From the NCBI GenBank assembly GCA_002423495.1, contig DIWN01000058.1:1-64000 (forward strand): 64,000 nt of DNA, written 5' to 3'. Below, in pieces: positions 42,843-53,100 of the stretch. The notes beneath the pieces were generated by a model. The model was given only the letters and a program-made list of their open reading frames with translations, was not told where the DNA came from and made no database searches. This DNA is from Anaerolineaceae bacterium UBA6105 (lineage in GTDB: Bacteria; Chloroflexota; Anaerolineae; Anaerolineales; Anaerolineaceae). Within the stretch, counting starts at the first letter, position 1. The number at the start of each line of letters is the position of its first letter. A program made the position numbers and the translations under genes.

Positions 42843-44771
42843 ATGATTCAACTAACAGTAAACGGTCAAGCCGTTGAAGTCGAAGCTGGTTCCACGATTC
42901 TGGATGCAGTCCGCAAAGCTGGTTTTAACGTTCCTACCCTGTGTTATCACCCCAAGCTGGTTTCCTATGGGTCCTGCCGCCTCTGCCTGGTGGAAGTCGA
43001 AGGCGCCCGCACCCTCCAGCCATCTTGTGTTGTGCCGGCAGCAAATGGCATGATTGTTCATACTGACACAGAAAAGACCAAATCCTCTCGGAAATTCATT
43101 CTTTCAATGATTTTCAGCGAACGCAATCACTTCTGCATGTATTGCCAGGATACCGACGGAGATTGCGACCTCCAGCAAGCTGCCTATGATGAGAATATGA
43201 CTCACTGGCCGATCACTCCAGCCTACAAATCCTTCGTAGTGGATGCTTCTCATCCGGATTTCTTCCTGGACAACAACCGATGTATCCTTTGCCGCCGTTG
43301 CGTGCGCGCGTGCACAGAACTAGTTGGCAACGCTACCCTTGGTTTTGAAGAACGCGGCTCCGGCAGCATCCTGATTGCCGACAACAACGTGCCCCTTGGC
43401 GAAAGCACCTGCATCTCCTGCGGCAACTGTGTGCAATTCTGCCCGACTGGTGCCCTCATTGATCGGCGGAGTGCCTACCAGGGTCGTGAAACAGACCTGA
43501 CCCATACCAATTCTGTTTGCCTGGACTGCAGCCTCGGTTGTGAGCGTGTGATCAAGACCCGCGATAACCGCCTGGTGCGCATCGATGGGAATGAAGAGAT
43601 TGGTTTCAATGACAGTTTGCTATGCTACGACGGTCGCTACAAGCCGCTGAAAGAAGATCGTGAACGCGTCACCAGCCCCATGGTGCGACGGAACGGTCAG
43701 CTGGAACCAATCAGCTGGGATGAAGCGCTCACCGCTATCTCCGTGCAGCTGAAAGCCCATGCCAGTAGCGAAATCAGTGCCCACATTTCTCCGAGGCAGC
43801 CTGTTGAAGCTTTGAGCGCTTTCCATGAGTTTTTTACGGAGCACTTTAAAGCCGGGCAGGTCACGCTTCTTGGGCATGATCAAACCGCCCTCACCAGTGC
43901 GAAACTTGCTGCGGAAATCGGCGCCTTTGAATCCGATCTTTCTATTTTGAAGGACTGCGACACAGTAATCGTCCTCGGCACTGATATGGTCAAGGACCAC
44001 CAGGTTGCCGGATTCTTCCTCAAGCGCCAGGCAATGCAAGACCTCAATATTTTCATTGCCAACAGCACCCGCACCCATATCGGCGACTGGTCTTCCAACA
44101 AATTGGAATACGTTGGCTCCGATTACGCGGCAGTAGTGGACCTGCTGAAGAGTTTCGCAATGGTTGAGACCACTGATCTGACCCCACAGCTTGAAAACCT
44201 CGGGCTCAAACCCGCGCGTGCCGAACAAGTGCTTGGAAAGCTAAATCAAAGCCAAAAACCAGTCTTTGTGGTTGGTAAGGAATTTGCCAAAGCAGAGAAT
44301 CTGCCTGCTTTTCGCAAGCTTGTGGAACTTGCGCGTGAAATCGGCGCGAAAGTTGTTTCCCTCAAGGGCAAAGCCAACAATTTTGCCGGAGCTCTGCTTG
44401 GTTACGAACTGGATGCCCAGCCGAAATCCACACCTGTCTTCTACCTGGCGCTCGGCGATGGTCATGCGTGTGATCACACCCGTGATGCCCTCGCTGGCAG
44501 TGAATTCAAGATCGTGCAGTCAAGCTACGTCTCGGAATTCACCGAAATGGGAGATATCGTTCTGCCCTGCACAATCTGGGCTGAGCAGATCGGACATTAC
44601 CTGACTTCAGAAGGCAAGCTTGGGCTCAATCAGCAAGCCATACAAGCTACCGATGGCAATCTACCTGTCTTGGATGTCATGAAAAGCCTCGCTAATAAAT
44701 CGGGACTAACTCTCTCCGAAACATGGCGCACCGCTGTTGAAGAAAAAGTTGCTGCAATCGTTTTGTCCTGA
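42843..44771 (+). CDS. NuoG/HoxU-like iron-sulfur subunit with partial molybdopterin-type domain
   Basis: 642 residues. N-terminal [2Fe-2S] domain (LCYHPKLVSYGSCRLC), His-Cys [4Fe-4S] motif HFCMYCQDTDGDC, two ferredoxin motifs (CILCRRCVRAC, CISCGNCVQFC), then the Fe4S4-MopB motif CLDCSLGCERV and part of a molybdopterin-oxidoreductase domain to the end. HoxU of ordinary group 3d enzymes is about 240 residues and stops before this extension; full NuoG is longer. The extra domain lacks an obvious metal-ligating Cys/Ser and is probably structural. Electron wire between NuoF and HoxY. Confidence 0.88.
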   Translation: MIQLTVNGQAVEVEAGSTILDAVRKAGFNVPTLCYHPKLVSYGSCRLCLVEVEGARTLQPSCVVPAANGMIVHTDTEKTKSSRKFILSMIFSERNHFCMYCQDTDGDCDLQQAAYDENMTHWPITPAYKSFVVDASHPDFFLDNNRCILCRRCVRACTELVGNATLGFEERGSGSILIADNNVPLGESTCISCGNCVQFCPTGALIDRRSAYQGRETDLTHTNSVCLDCSLGCERVIKTRDNRLVRIDGNEEIGFNDSLLCYDGRYKPLKEDRERVTSPMVRRNGQLEPISWDEALTAISVQLKAHASSEISAHISPRQPVEALSAFHEFFTEHFKAGQVTLLGHDQTALTSAKLAAEIGAFESDLSILKDCDTVIVLGTDMVKDHQVAGFFLKRQAMQDLNIFIANSTRTHIGDWSSNKLEYVGSDYAAVVDLLKSFAMVETTDLTPQLENLGLKPARAEQVLGKLNQSQKPVFVVGKEFAKAENLPAFRKLVELAREIGAKVVSLKGKANNFAGALLGYELDAQPKSTPVFYLALGDGHACDHTRDALAGSEFKIVQSSYVSEFTEMGDIVLPCTIWAEQIGHYLTSEGKLGLNQQAIQATDGNLPVLDVMKSLANKSGLTLSETWRTAVEEKVAAIVLS

Positions 44772-44808
44772 CCGATTAAACGAATAAATGCAGGTTGAAA
44801 GGAAACGT

Positions 44809-45351
44809 ATGACAAAACCAAAAGTTGCATCAGATTGGCTCGCTGGCTGTGCCGGTTGCCACATGTCTTTCCTTGATATGGACGAACGTATCATTGAACT
44901 GCTCAAACTGGTCGATTTACGCTCTACGCCGATCACCGATCTCAAAGAACCGGATGAGGAAGGTGTGGATGTCGGCATTCTTGAAGGCGGTATTACAAAC
45001 ACCTACAATGAAGAAGTCGCGATCAAGATGCGCGAACGCTGCAAGATACTGGTTGCACTTGGTGACTGCGCTGTGTTTGGTGGTGTACCTGCCATGCGCA
45101 ATTTCCCCGGTGCCGAGGAAGCCCTCAAACGCGCTTACATCGAAACCGAAAGCACCGATGAAAGCGGCATGATCCCCAACGATCCGGAACTTTCCACACC
45201 TGTGCATGTTCGACCGGTCAGCGATGTCGTCAAAGTTGATGTATTCCTGCCCGGCTGTGCGCCAAGCGCAGACGCGATTTTTTATGTTTTATCTGAATTA
45301 GCCCAGGGCAGAATGCCTAAAGTCGACGGCGAATTCAATAACTGGCATTAG
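44809..45351 (+). CDS. hoxY: NiFe hydrogenase small subunit
   Basis: 180 residues, the short HoxY type with a single proximal [4Fe-4S] cluster. Ligand segments: GCAGCHMS, the GDCAVFGG segment and LPGCAPSAD. There is no Tat signal, so the enzyme is cytoplasmic. ATG at 44809 follows AAAGGA 5 bases upstream; an in-frame start 21 bases earlier is less supported. Group 3d-like, NAD-linked. Confidence 0.92.
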   Translation: MTKPKVASDWLAGCAGCHMSFLDMDERIIELLKLVDLRSTPITDLKEPDEEGVDVGILEGGITNTYNEEVAIKMRERCKILVALGDCAVFGGVPAMRNFPGAEEALKRAYIETESTDESGMIPNDPELSTPVHVRPVSDVVKVDVFLPGCAPSADAIFYVLSELAQGRMPKVDGEFNNWH

Positions 45352-45360
45352 GAGAATTGA

Positions 45361-46785
45361 ATGGGTACACAAAAAATTACTATCGAACCAGTCACCCGCA
45401 TCGAAGGTCACGCCAAAGTGACCGTCCACATGAATGAAGATGGCTCAGTTGAGCACGCTTACTTCCATGTAAACGAATTCCGGGGCTTCGAAAAATTCTG
45501 TGAAGGTCGCCTCGTCACCGAGATGCAGCAGATCACTCCCCGTATCTGCGGCATTTGCCCTGTCAGTCACCACCTTGCTGCAGCTAAAGCCGGTGATGTC
45601 GTCCTGGGCTGCCCGCCACCCCGCCCTGCAAGTTTACTTCGCGAACTCATGCACATGGGTCAGATCATTCAGAGTCACGGTATGCACTTCTTTGAGCTCG
45701 CCGGACCTGATCTGATTCTTGGTTTCGACGCCGATCCCGCCATCCGCAATGTGGTTGGGCTGATCCAGGCTGACCCTGACCTTACCGTCAAGGCAGTTCG
45801 CCTGCGCAAGTTCGGTCAAGCGATTATTTCTGAGTTGGGTGAACGCTCGATCCACCCTACCTTCGCAATTCCTGGCGGTGTAAACCGCACTTTGACCGCT
45901 GAAGGTCGCGACCGCATCCTGGCTGATCTCGATGCCCAAATTGAGACCACCAAAATTGGTATCAAGATCGTCAAAGACTGGGCAGAAGCCAACCAAGAAA
46001 CAGTTGATAAGTTTGCTGTCTTCCCCACCGGTTATCTCGGTCTGATCACCCCTCGCAAAGGCCTCGAGCTTTATGATGGCAATATCCGCCTTAAGAGCCG
46101 CACTGGTGAAGAGTTGGAGATCTTCAGTGCTCAAAATTATCTCGATTACATAGCCGAGCACGTTGAGCCCTGGTCTTATCTGAAATTCCCCTATTACAAG
46201 AAACTTGGCTACCCGGGTGGTGTCTATCGCGTGGGTCCGCTCGGTCGGCTCAACATGATTGAACAGATCGAAACCCCGATGGCGAATGAAGAAATGAAGA
46301 TCTTCAAAGCCATCAACAATGGCGCGCCGGTTGAGAACACGCTTTATTATCACTACGCCCGCATGATCGAAGCTCTATTTGCAGCTGAACGGGTACGTGT
46401 GCTGCTTGACGATCCGGATATTCTGAGCAATGACATCCTGAACACACGCCAGAATCCAGTTGGGCACGGCGTTGGCGTCATCGAAGCCCCACGCGGCACC
46501 CTGATCCACGACTACACTGCCAACGAAAACGGCCAGCTTACCAAGGTGAACCTGATCGTCTCAACCGGGCATAACAACTATGCCATGAGCAAGGCTGTTG
46601 ATATGGTTGCCAAGGAATACGTCCACGGTCCTGATGTTAAAGAAGGCATGCTCAACCGGGTCGAACACGCCATTCGCGCCCACGACCCCTGCCTCTCCTG
46701 CTCCACCCATGCAGTTGGGCAAATGCCCCTGGAGATCACGATCTTCGACCACCAGGGCAACCTGACCCAGACCCTGCGGCGGTAG
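45361..46785 (+). CDS. hoxH: NiFe hydrogenase large subunit
   Basis: 474 residues. The NiFe site ligands are present: L1 [11 protein letters not shown] near residue 62 and L2 DPCLSCSTH near the end. About 24 residues follow the L2 histidine (AVGQMPLE...), the extension removed by the maturation protease encoded next. Heterolytic H2 cleavage or formation linked to NAD and perhaps ferredoxin through the upstream modules. Last structural gene; a terminator follows. Confidence 0.95.
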   Translation: MGTQKITIEPVTRIEGHAKVTVHMNEDGSVEHAYFHVNEFRGFEKFCEGRLVTEMQQITPRICGICPVSHHLAAAKAGDVVLGCPPPRPASLLRELMHMGQIIQSHGMHFFELAGPDLILGFDADPAIRNVVGLIQADPDLTVKAVRLRKFGQAIISELGERSIHPTFAIPGGVNRTLTAEGRDRILADLDAQIETTKIGIKIVKDWAEANQETVDKFAVFPTGYLGLITPRKGLELYDGNIRLKSRTGEELEIFSAQNYLDYIAEHVEPWSYLKFPYYKKLGYPGGVYRVGPLGRLNMIEQIETPMANEEMKIFKAINNGAPVENTLYYHYARMIEALFAAERVRVLLDDPDILSNDILNTRQNPVGHGVGVIEAPRGTLIHDYTANENGQLTKVNLIVSTGHNNYAMSKAVDMVAKEYVHGPDVKEGMLNRVEHAIRAHDPCLSCSTHAVGQMPLEITIFDHQGNLTQTLRR

Positions 46786-46805
46786 ATCGAACCAAACCAA
46801 GTTAT

Positions 46806-46837
46806 ACCTCCCCGCTGAACGGGGAGGTGTTTTTTTT
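46806..46837 (+). terminator. Intrinsic terminator between hoxH and the maturation genes
   Basis: Nine-base stem ACCTCCCCG/CGGGGAGGT, loop CTGAA, then G and eight T. The protease gene starts 12 bases later with no visible promoter between, so the hyp genes may depend on partial read-through. Confidence 0.85.
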
Positions 46838-46849
46838 GCAGAAGGGTAT

Positions 46850-47341
46850 ATGCGACAAAAAACGCTCATAATTGCCTACGGAAACCGCGACCGTGAAGAT
46901 GATGGCGCTGGTTGGCACATCCTCGATAAACTTGCGCAAAGGCTTGGGCTTGAAACACCGCAATTTCCGGGAGACAAGATTACAACCCCCGATGGCGAGC
47001 TGACCTTGCTCTACCTTTTCCAGCTTTTACCTGAAATGGCGGAGGATATTGCTGATTTTGATGAGCTTGTTTTTATCGACGCTCACAATTCCCCCAGTTT
47101 ACCAAATCTGATCTTTGAGGAAGTATCCCCTGACCGAACACATTCCGCTTTCACTCACCATATGAACCCGGGTGAGCTGCTTGCCATTGCGCAAGTACTT
47201 GAAAAAAGATTACCTGAAGCCTGGATGCTGAGTGTACGTGGTTTTTCATTCCGTTTTGAACCATCCCTTTCCTCCAAGATGACTGAGTTGGTCGACCAGG
47301 CCTTCTCACACCTCCAATCGCATCTTTTCCGGGCGGTATAA
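46850..47341 (+). CDS. Hydrogenase maturation protease
   Basis: 163 residues of the HybD/HycI/HoxW family, which trims the C-terminal extension of the large subunit after nickel insertion. It begins with the strand LIIAYGNRDREDDGAG, whose acidic residue binds nickel, and has FIDAHNS and the FTHHMNPGELL region further on. A GAAGGG sequence precedes the ATG. Probably specific for the HoxH encoded upstream. Confidence 0.88.
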   Translation: MRQKTLIIAYGNRDREDDGAGWHILDKLAQRLGLETPQFPGDKITTPDGELTLLYLFQLLPEMAEDIADFDELVFIDAHNSPSLPNLIFEEVSPDRTHSAFTHHMNPGELLAIAQVLEKRLPEAWMLSVRGFSFRFEPSLSSKMTELVDQAFSHLQSHLFRAV

Positions 47342-47348
47342 TACCTAC

Positions 47349-47702
47349 ATGCACGAATTGGCAATTACCGAAAGCATCCTGTCTATTGCCGATCAGGCTG
47401 CAAAGGAAAACAACGGCACAAAAGTCACGGACATTTACCTGATACTTGGACAACTATCCTCGATCGTCGATGATTCAGTCCAATTTTATTGGGACCATAT
47501 CAGCCTCGGAACCGTTTGTGAAGGCGCTGTACTTCACTTTGAACGCCGCCCTGCTATGTTGCGCTGTAAAAGCTGTAATCACCAGTATCCATTGGGTGAA
47601 ATCCTTCAGACTTGCCCAAACTGCCAGAGTCCTGACGTCTTCATTGAAGCTGGCGAAGAAATGCTGGTGCACCATATCGACATACTACGAGAGGAACCTT
47701 AA
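47349..47702 (+). CDS. hypA: Hydrogenase nickel-insertion protein HypA
   Basis: 117 residues starting MHELAITES, with the nickel-binding N-terminal Met-His and a zinc site of two C-x2-C pairs (CKSC, CPNC). Delivers nickel with HypB. Shares its last base with the hypB start. Confidence 0.95.
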   Translation: MHELAITESILSIADQAAKENNGTKVTDIYLILGQLSSIVDDSVQFYWDHISLGTVCEGAVLHFERRPAMLRCKSCNHQYPLGEILQTCPNCQSPDVFIEAGEEMLVHHIDILREEP

Positions 47703-48361
47703 TGTCACAACGTGTTGAAATTGTAAAAAGGATCATGGATTCCAACGATCGCCTGGCACAAAATAACCAGGCTATCCTGGACCAAAATCACATCTTTGGA
47801 ATTAACCTTATGGCTTCTCCTGGAGCTGGAAAAACCAGTTTCATTTTGGAGACCATTAAGCGATTGCCTGCTGAAATTAAGCTTGGTGTGATCGAAGGTG
47901 ACACCGCCCCGGTCACGATTGACTCGGATAAAATTGCAGCCGCCGGCATCCCAGCAGTTCAGATCAACACAGGCGGTGAGTGTCATCTCGATGCAAATAT
48001 GATCGAAATGGCATTGGATGAGCTCCCCTTAGAAGACCTGAATCTAATCATGGTTGAAAATGTTGGCAACCTCATTTGCCCCGCCGCTTTCCAGCTCGGC
48101 ACGCACGCCAACATCCTGATCGCTTCCATTCCCGAAGGGGATGACAAGCCCTACAAGTACCCCAACATCTACCGCGGGCTGGACGTGTTGATCCTCAACA
48201 AGATCGATCTAACCCCCTATATCGACTTTCGCATGGACTACTTCCAGCAGGGTGTCGAGATGCTCAATCCAGGTCTGAAAACTTTTGCTCTGAGCGCCAA
48301 AACGGGTGAAGGTTTTGACGCCTGGATCACGTGGCTAACCGATAAAGTCACCACAAAGTAA
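47702..48361 (+). CDS. hypB: Hydrogenase nickel-insertion GTPase HypB
   Basis: 219 residues. G1 ASPGAGKTS, the switch EGDTAP, the zinc/nickel site GGECHLD and NKIDL are all present. There is no His-rich nickel-storage N-terminus, so it is of the plain GTPase type. Downstream of hypA. Confidence 0.95.
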   Translation: MSQRVEIVKRIMDSNDRLAQNNQAILDQNHIFGINLMASPGAGKTSFILETIKRLPAEIKLGVIEGDTAPVTIDSDKIAAAGIPAVQINTGGECHLDANMIEMALDELPLEDLNLIMVENVGNLICPAAFQLGTHANILIASIPEGDDKPYKYPNIYRGLDVLILNKIDLTPYIDFRMDYFQQGVEMLNPGLKTFALSAKTGEGFDAWITWLTDKVTTK

Positions 48362-48367
48362 GGACCT

Positions 48368-50665
48368 ATGCCAGTCATCAACAAGCGGATCCACATCACC
48401 GGCATCGTGCAGGGTGTGGGCTTCAGACCAACAGTTTACAACCTGGCTAAAAGGTATTCTCTTGCCGGCTGGGTTCTCAACAACGCGCATGGCGTGGAGA
48501 TTGAGCTGCATGGGTCTGAGGTAAATGTGCAGGCTTTCATCAAGGACCTGCAGCAAAACCCGCCGCCGCTTGCGGTGATTGACAGCTTCACTGTTGACGA
48601 CTCTGAAAACCAGGTTTTTGTGGGCTTTCAAATCCGTCACAGTGAGGATGATCCAGCCGACTTTCTGCCCGTTTCACCCGACTTGAACATTTGCCCGGAT
48701 TGCCACCGCGAGCTTTTTGACCCATCCAACCGCCGTTATCGCTATCCCTTCATCAACTGCACCAATTGTGGCCCCCGTTTCTCGATTGTTACTGGCATCC
48801 CATACGACCGCCCCAATACCAGCATGGCGGGTTTCGCGCTCTGCCCGGATTGCTCGAAAGAATACCAGGATCCAAGCAACCGGCGCTTCCATGCCCAGCC
48901 GATTGCCTGCCCGGTTTGCGGTCCGCAGGTCTGGTACGAAGAGCATGGTCAGAAGCTGGCGGAACGTCAAGATGCTATCCAGGCAGCCCGACAAGCCCTT
49001 GCTGAGGGCAAAATTCTGGCTGTAAAAGGCTTGGGTGGCTTTCACCTGGCTTGCGATGCCCAAAACCCGCAAACCCTTGAAAAATTGCGTTTGCGCAAAC
49101 GCCGCAGTGGCAAACCCTTTGCTTTGATGGCTTTTGACCTTGAAAAGATAAAGGAGTTTGCCAGCGTCAACCCGGAGGAGGAAAAACTGCTCACCTCACC
49201 CATGGCGCCTGCCGTTTTGCTCGAAACGACTGAAGCCGGTAAAGTATTGGCACGCCTGGTCGCGCCTGATCAAAACCGACTGGGCTTCATGCTGCCCTAC
49301 ACGCCACTACATCTTCTGCTGCTGGAACCTGCTGAAGGTTTTCTAAAAGTGCTCGTGATGACCAGCGGGAATCTGAGCGAAGAACCCATCGCATATTCCA
49401 ACGCTGAGGCCCAAAGACGCCTTTCAGATCTGGCAGATGGCTTTCTTCTGCATGACCGCCCGATCCACACCCGCATCGATGACTCGGTAGTCTCAGTCAT
49501 TGAAGGCCTTCCTCACATTCAGCGGCGAGCCCGCGGTTATGCGCCTTTACCGCTGCAAATCACCACCAGCACGATTCCAACATTGGCTTGCGGCACGGAA
49601 CTCAAGAACACCTTTTGCCTTGTGCGCGACCGCTACGCTTTCGTCAGCCACCATATTGGAGACCTCGAAAACCAGGAAACCCTGACCGCGTTTGAAGATG
49701 CCGTCAGGCATTACGAGAATATTTTCCGCATCAAACCGCAGCTCCTGGCTGCCGACATGCACCCCAATTACCTCGCCAGCCGCTACGCCCATCAACGCTC
49801 AGCAGATGAAAACCTGCCCTTGGTTGAGGTGCAGCATCACCATGCCCACATCGTTTCCTGCATGGCAGACAACGGTTTGAATCAGAAGGAAGCAGTGATT
49901 GGCCTGGCATTCGACGGCACGGGTTATGGTACTGATGGCGCTATCTGGGGTGGAGAAGTTCTTATATCGAATTGGGAAAAATTCGAACGTCCATATCACC
50001 TCGAATATGTTTCATTACCAGGCGGTGACGCGGCAGTGCGAAAGCCCGCCCGCATGGCCCTCAGCCTGATCCTCCATGCCGGCATTAATCCTGAGAGTTA
50101 CGCTTTCCCCTTCCACCAGTCTCTGGATCAGGATGAGCGCGCAGCAGTCGCAAACCAGGTTCGCACCGGTTTTAATACGCCAAAAACGAGCAGTCTTGGG
50201 CGCCTTTTTGATGGCGTGGCGGCTTTGATCGGTCTCCACCAACAGATCAGTTACGAAGCCCAAAACGCCATCGCGCTTGAAACTATTGCCGACCCCGAAG
50301 AGCAATCCCGCTACGATTTCCCAATCGAAAACGGTCAAATCCTGGTTTCACCTGCGATCCGGACCATTGTTCGGGATATCGAACAAAAAACCGCTCCAGC
50401 GGTCATTTCTGCCCGCTTTCACAACGGTCTGGCGGATTGTGCCGTGCATGTTTCTGAACAGATCAGAACTCAGACCGGTTTGCGGCAAGTGGTATTATCC
50501 GGTGGAGTGTGGCAAAATAAGATCCTGATCAAGCGAACCATCACCGCGCTCAACGCGTCAGGCTTTGAGATCTTCTGGCCTCACAAGCTGCCCACCAATG
50601 ACGGTGGAGTATCATTAGGTCAGGCGCTGGTGGCGCTGGCAGTCAGCGGAAATTTGAAGGAGTAA
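48368..50665 (+). CDS. hypF: Carbamoyltransferase HypF
   Basis: 765 residues. Order: acylphosphatase domain (1-90, GIVQGVGFRPTVY), two zinc fingers (CPDCHRE...CTNC; CPDCSKE...CPVC), YrdC-like domain (about 200-380) and a Kae1-like domain with QHHHAHIVSC. Makes the carbamoyl precursor of the cyanide ligands of the NiFe site and passes it to HypE. Confidence 0.96.
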   Translation: MPVINKRIHITGIVQGVGFRPTVYNLAKRYSLAGWVLNNAHGVEIELHGSEVNVQAFIKDLQQNPPPLAVIDSFTVDDSENQVFVGFQIRHSEDDPADFLPVSPDLNICPDCHRELFDPSNRRYRYPFINCTNCGPRFSIVTGIPYDRPNTSMAGFALCPDCSKEYQDPSNRRFHAQPIACPVCGPQVWYEEHGQKLAERQDAIQAARQALAEGKILAVKGLGGFHLACDAQNPQTLEKLRLRKRRSGKPFALMAFDLEKIKEFASVNPEEEKLLTSPMAPAVLLETTEAGKVLARLVAPDQNRLGFMLPYTPLHLLLLEPAEGFLKVLVMTSGNLSEEPIAYSNAEAQRRLSDLADGFLLHDRPIHTRIDDSVVSVIEGLPHIQRRARGYAPLPLQITTSTIPTLACGTELKNTFCLVRDRYAFVSHHIGDLENQETLTAFEDAVRHYENIFRIKPQLLAADMHPNYLASRYAHQRSADENLPLVEVQHHHAHIVSCMADNGLNQKEAVIGLAFDGTGYGTDGAIWGGEVLISNWEKFERPYHLEYVSLPGGDAAVRKPARMALSLILHAGINPESYAFPFHQSLDQDERAAVANQVRTGFNTPKTSSLGRLFDGVAALIGLHQQISYEAQNAIALETIADPEEQSRYDFPIENGQILVSPAIRTIVRDIEQKTAPAVISARFHNGLADCAVHVSEQIRTQTGLRQVVLSGGVWQNKILIKRTITALNASGFEIFWPHKLPTNDGGVSLGQALVALAVSGNLKE

Positions 50666-50667
50666 AT

Positions 50668-50928
50668 ATGTGTCTGGGTATTCCTGGTAAAGTCACAAAA
50701 ATTTATGAACAGGATAGCACTTCTATGGCGTCCGTCGATTTTGACGGGGTGGAACAGGCGATTTGCATTGCCACCACGCCTGAAGTCGTGCTCGGGCAAT
50801 ACGTTTTGGTGCACGCTGGCTTCGCTTTGAACGTTCTGAGCGACACAGAAGCTGAGGAGACCCTCAAGATACTGCGCGATTTGCAGGAATTCAATAACCG
50901 CCTGACTGAAGAAGACCAAACCAAATGA
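50668..50928 (+). CDS. hypC: Hydrogenase assembly chaperone HypC
   Basis: 86 residues beginning MCLGIPGKV, where Cys2 (after loss of Met1) binds the Fe(CN)2CO precursor together with HypD. AAGGAG precedes the ATG; it overlaps hypD by 4 bases. Confidence 0.95.
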   Translation: MCLGIPGKVTKIYEQDSTSMASVDFDGVEQAICIATTPEVVLGQYVLVHAGFALNVLSDTEAEETLKILRDLQEFNNRLTEEDQTK

Positions 50929-52019
50929 CCGAATCACCCACAAACCTGCGGGACGCCTCGCTGACCAAAGCCATCATGGCTGAAATTCGCCGCATCACGA
51001 CCCAAGCCTGGAACATTATGGAAATTTGCGGAGGGCAGACGCATGCCATCATGCAATACGGGCTCGACCAACTGCTGCCCCCTGAAATCACCCTGATCCA
51101 CGGACCAGGCTGTCCGGTTTGCGTTACCTCACTCCAGGCAATCGAACAAGGTCTTCAGATTGCCTGCCAAAATGAAGTAATTTTCACCACTTTTGGCGAC
51201 ATGCTACGCGTGCCTGGCAACCAGGCGGATCTTTTCAGCGCCCGTTCCCAGGGAGCAGACGTACGCGTGGTTTACTCGCCCTTGGATTCCCTCAAAATTG
51301 CCAACGCAAACCCCGACAAACAGGTGGTTTTCTTCGCGATTGGTTTTGAAACCACCGCTCCCACCATCGCCAGCACGATTCTAACCGCCAGTAAGTCTGG
51401 AATCGATAATTTTTCGATCCTCCCGGCAAATGTCTTGGTGCCGCCGGCGATGCACACTATCCTTTCAAACCCGGCCAACCGTGTGCAGGGCTTCCTGGCA
51501 GCGGGTCACGTCTGCGCGGTGATGGGTTACCATGAATACCTGCCAATCGCTGAGCAGTACCAAATCCCGATCGTTGTAACTGGCTTTGAGCCGGTTGATT
51601 TGGCTGCGGGCATCTTGATGACCGTCCAACAGCTCGAATCTGGGCAGCACCAGGTGGCCAACGCCTATCCGCGTTTTGTTACCCGTGAAGGCAACCAGGT
51701 TGCCCAACAAATAATCTCACAGGTTTTTGAACCGGTAGACCGCCAATGGCGCGGCATCGGCACCATCCCGCTTTCAGGGCTTGGTCTGCGACCGGAATAC
51801 GCCAACTTCAACGCACTCTCCCGCTTTGAGCTGTCCGAGACACCCCTGAACGAATCGCCGCTCTGCATCGCTGGCAAAGTGTTAAGTGGGGTTGCCAAAC
51901 CGCTTGATTGCCCGGCTTTTGGCAAAGATTGCACCCCCACCCACCCGCTTGGCGCACCCATGGTTTCTTCCGAGGGGGCCTGCGCCGCTTACTACCGCTA
52001 TCACAGGACGCGCGAATGA
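50925..52019 (+). CDS. hypD: Hydrogenase iron-centre assembly protein HypD
   Basis: 364 residues. Conserved [28 protein letters not shown] and the C-terminal [4Fe-4S] cysteines (from [19 protein letters not shown] to [10 protein letters not shown]) are all seen. Scaffold on which the CN and CO ligands are added to iron. Overlaps hypE by 4 bases. Confidence 0.96.
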   Translation: MTESPTNLRDASLTKAIMAEIRRITTQAWNIMEICGGQTHAIMQYGLDQLLPPEITLIHGPGCPVCVTSLQAIEQGLQIACQNEVIFTTFGDMLRVPGNQADLFSARSQGADVRVVYSPLDSLKIANANPDKQVVFFAIGFETTAPTIASTILTASKSGIDNFSILPANVLVPPAMHTILSNPANRVQGFLAAGHVCAVMGYHEYLPIAEQYQIPIVVTGFEPVDLAAGILMTVQQLESGQHQVANAYPRFVTREGNQVAQQIISQVFEPVDRQWRGIGTIPLSGLGLRPEYANFNALSRFELSETPLNESPLCIAGKVLSGVAKPLDCPAFGKDCTPTHPLGAPMVSSEGACAAYYRYHRTRE

Positions 52020-53086
52020 CTCAACCAGAGATGCCCATTCTCGAAAGCCCCAACTGTCCGCTCCCCATCGCTGATCGGGGTCAGATCGTACTCGGTCATG
52101 GAAGCGGTGGGTTGATGACTCACGATCTCATTCGCGATGTCTTCCAGAGCCGTCTTTCCAACCTTATCCTCAACAGTGCTAATGACGCAGCAAAGATCAC
52201 AGAAGCGCCTCCTGGAAAACACCTGGTAATCTCAACCGATGCGCACATCATTTTCCCCCTCTTTTTTGCGGGAGGAGATATCGGTCGCCTGGCAGTTTGC
52301 GGTACGGTGAATGATGTCGCGATGCTCGGCGCGGAACCGCGTTTCCTGACAGCCACCTTCATCCTCGAAGAAGGTTTCGCGATCAATGAACTTGAAATGG
52401 TTATCGATTCCTTTGCCGAAGCCTGCCAGGAAGCCGGCGTGGAGTTGATCGCAGCTGATACCAAGGTCACCGAAAAAGGGAAGTCCGACAAGCTCTTCAT
52501 CAGCACCACCGGCTTTGGTTGGGCAGATAGCAATCTCCGGATTGGAGGAGAACAGGCCAAACCGGGCGACGCGGTCATCATTTCAGGGCCGGTTGGCAAC
52601 CACGGCGTCGCGGTGGCTGAGGCACGCGGCAACCTGGGCTTTTCCAGCCAGGTGCGCTCGGATATCGCCCCGCTCAACCACATGGTTAAGGCACTTTTGG
52701 ACGCCGGTTTGGATGTGCACGTGCTGCGTGACCCGACCCGCGGAGGGCTGGCAACCACCCTGGTGGAAATCGCCCGTCAGAGCGGGGTTAATATCGAATT
52801 GGATGAGGAAAAAATCCCTGTCGACAAGCCGGTGCTCAAAACCTGCGAACTATTGGGGCTCGATCCACTATACATGGCCAATGAAGGCAAGCTGATCCTG
52901 ATCTTGCCTACAAACCAGGCTGAAGACGCTCTGCGCATCATGCGCAGCACGCTTTATGGCGAGCAAGCCAGGTTGATTGGGCAGGTACTTGAACCCTCGA
53001 AAGGACAGATTTGGCTCAAAACACCCTTTGGGACCACCCGGGTTCTCGAGATGCTCGCCGGCGAGATGCTGCCGCGCATTTGTTGA
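52016..53086 (+). CDS. hypE: Carbamoyl-dehydratase HypE
   Basis: 356 residues of the PurM fold: [29 protein letters not shown] segment [10 protein letters not shown], and the C-terminal PRIC whose last cysteine is turned into thiocyanate. Converts the carbamoyl group from HypF into cyanide. The ATG at 52016 overlaps the hypD stop; an earlier in-frame start within hypD is rejected. Completes the hyp set except for hydrogenase-specific HypA/B paralogues. Confidence 0.95.
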   Translation: MTQPEMPILESPNCPLPIADRGQIVLGHGSGGLMTHDLIRDVFQSRLSNLILNSANDAAKITEAPPGKHLVISTDAHIIFPLFFAGGDIGRLAVCGTVNDVAMLGAEPRFLTATFILEEGFAINELEMVIDSFAEACQEAGVELIAADTKVTEKGKSDKLFISTTGFGWADSNLRIGGEQAKPGDAVIISGPVGNHGVAVAEARGNLGFSSQVRSDIAPLNHMVKALLDAGLDVHVLRDPTRGGLATTLVEIARQSGVNIELDEEKIPVDKPVLKTCELLGLDPLYMANEGKLILILPTNQAEDALRIMRSTLYGEQARLIGQVLEPSKGQIWLKTPFGTTRVLEMLAGEMLPRIC

Positions 53087-53100
53087 ATTTGGAAGCACAC

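Noticed and set aside
34600..46785. [FeFe] hydrogenase
   Set aside because: No H-cluster motifs and no HydA, HydE, HydF or HydG (radical SAM) genes in the window; HoxY/HoxH carry NiFe ligands.
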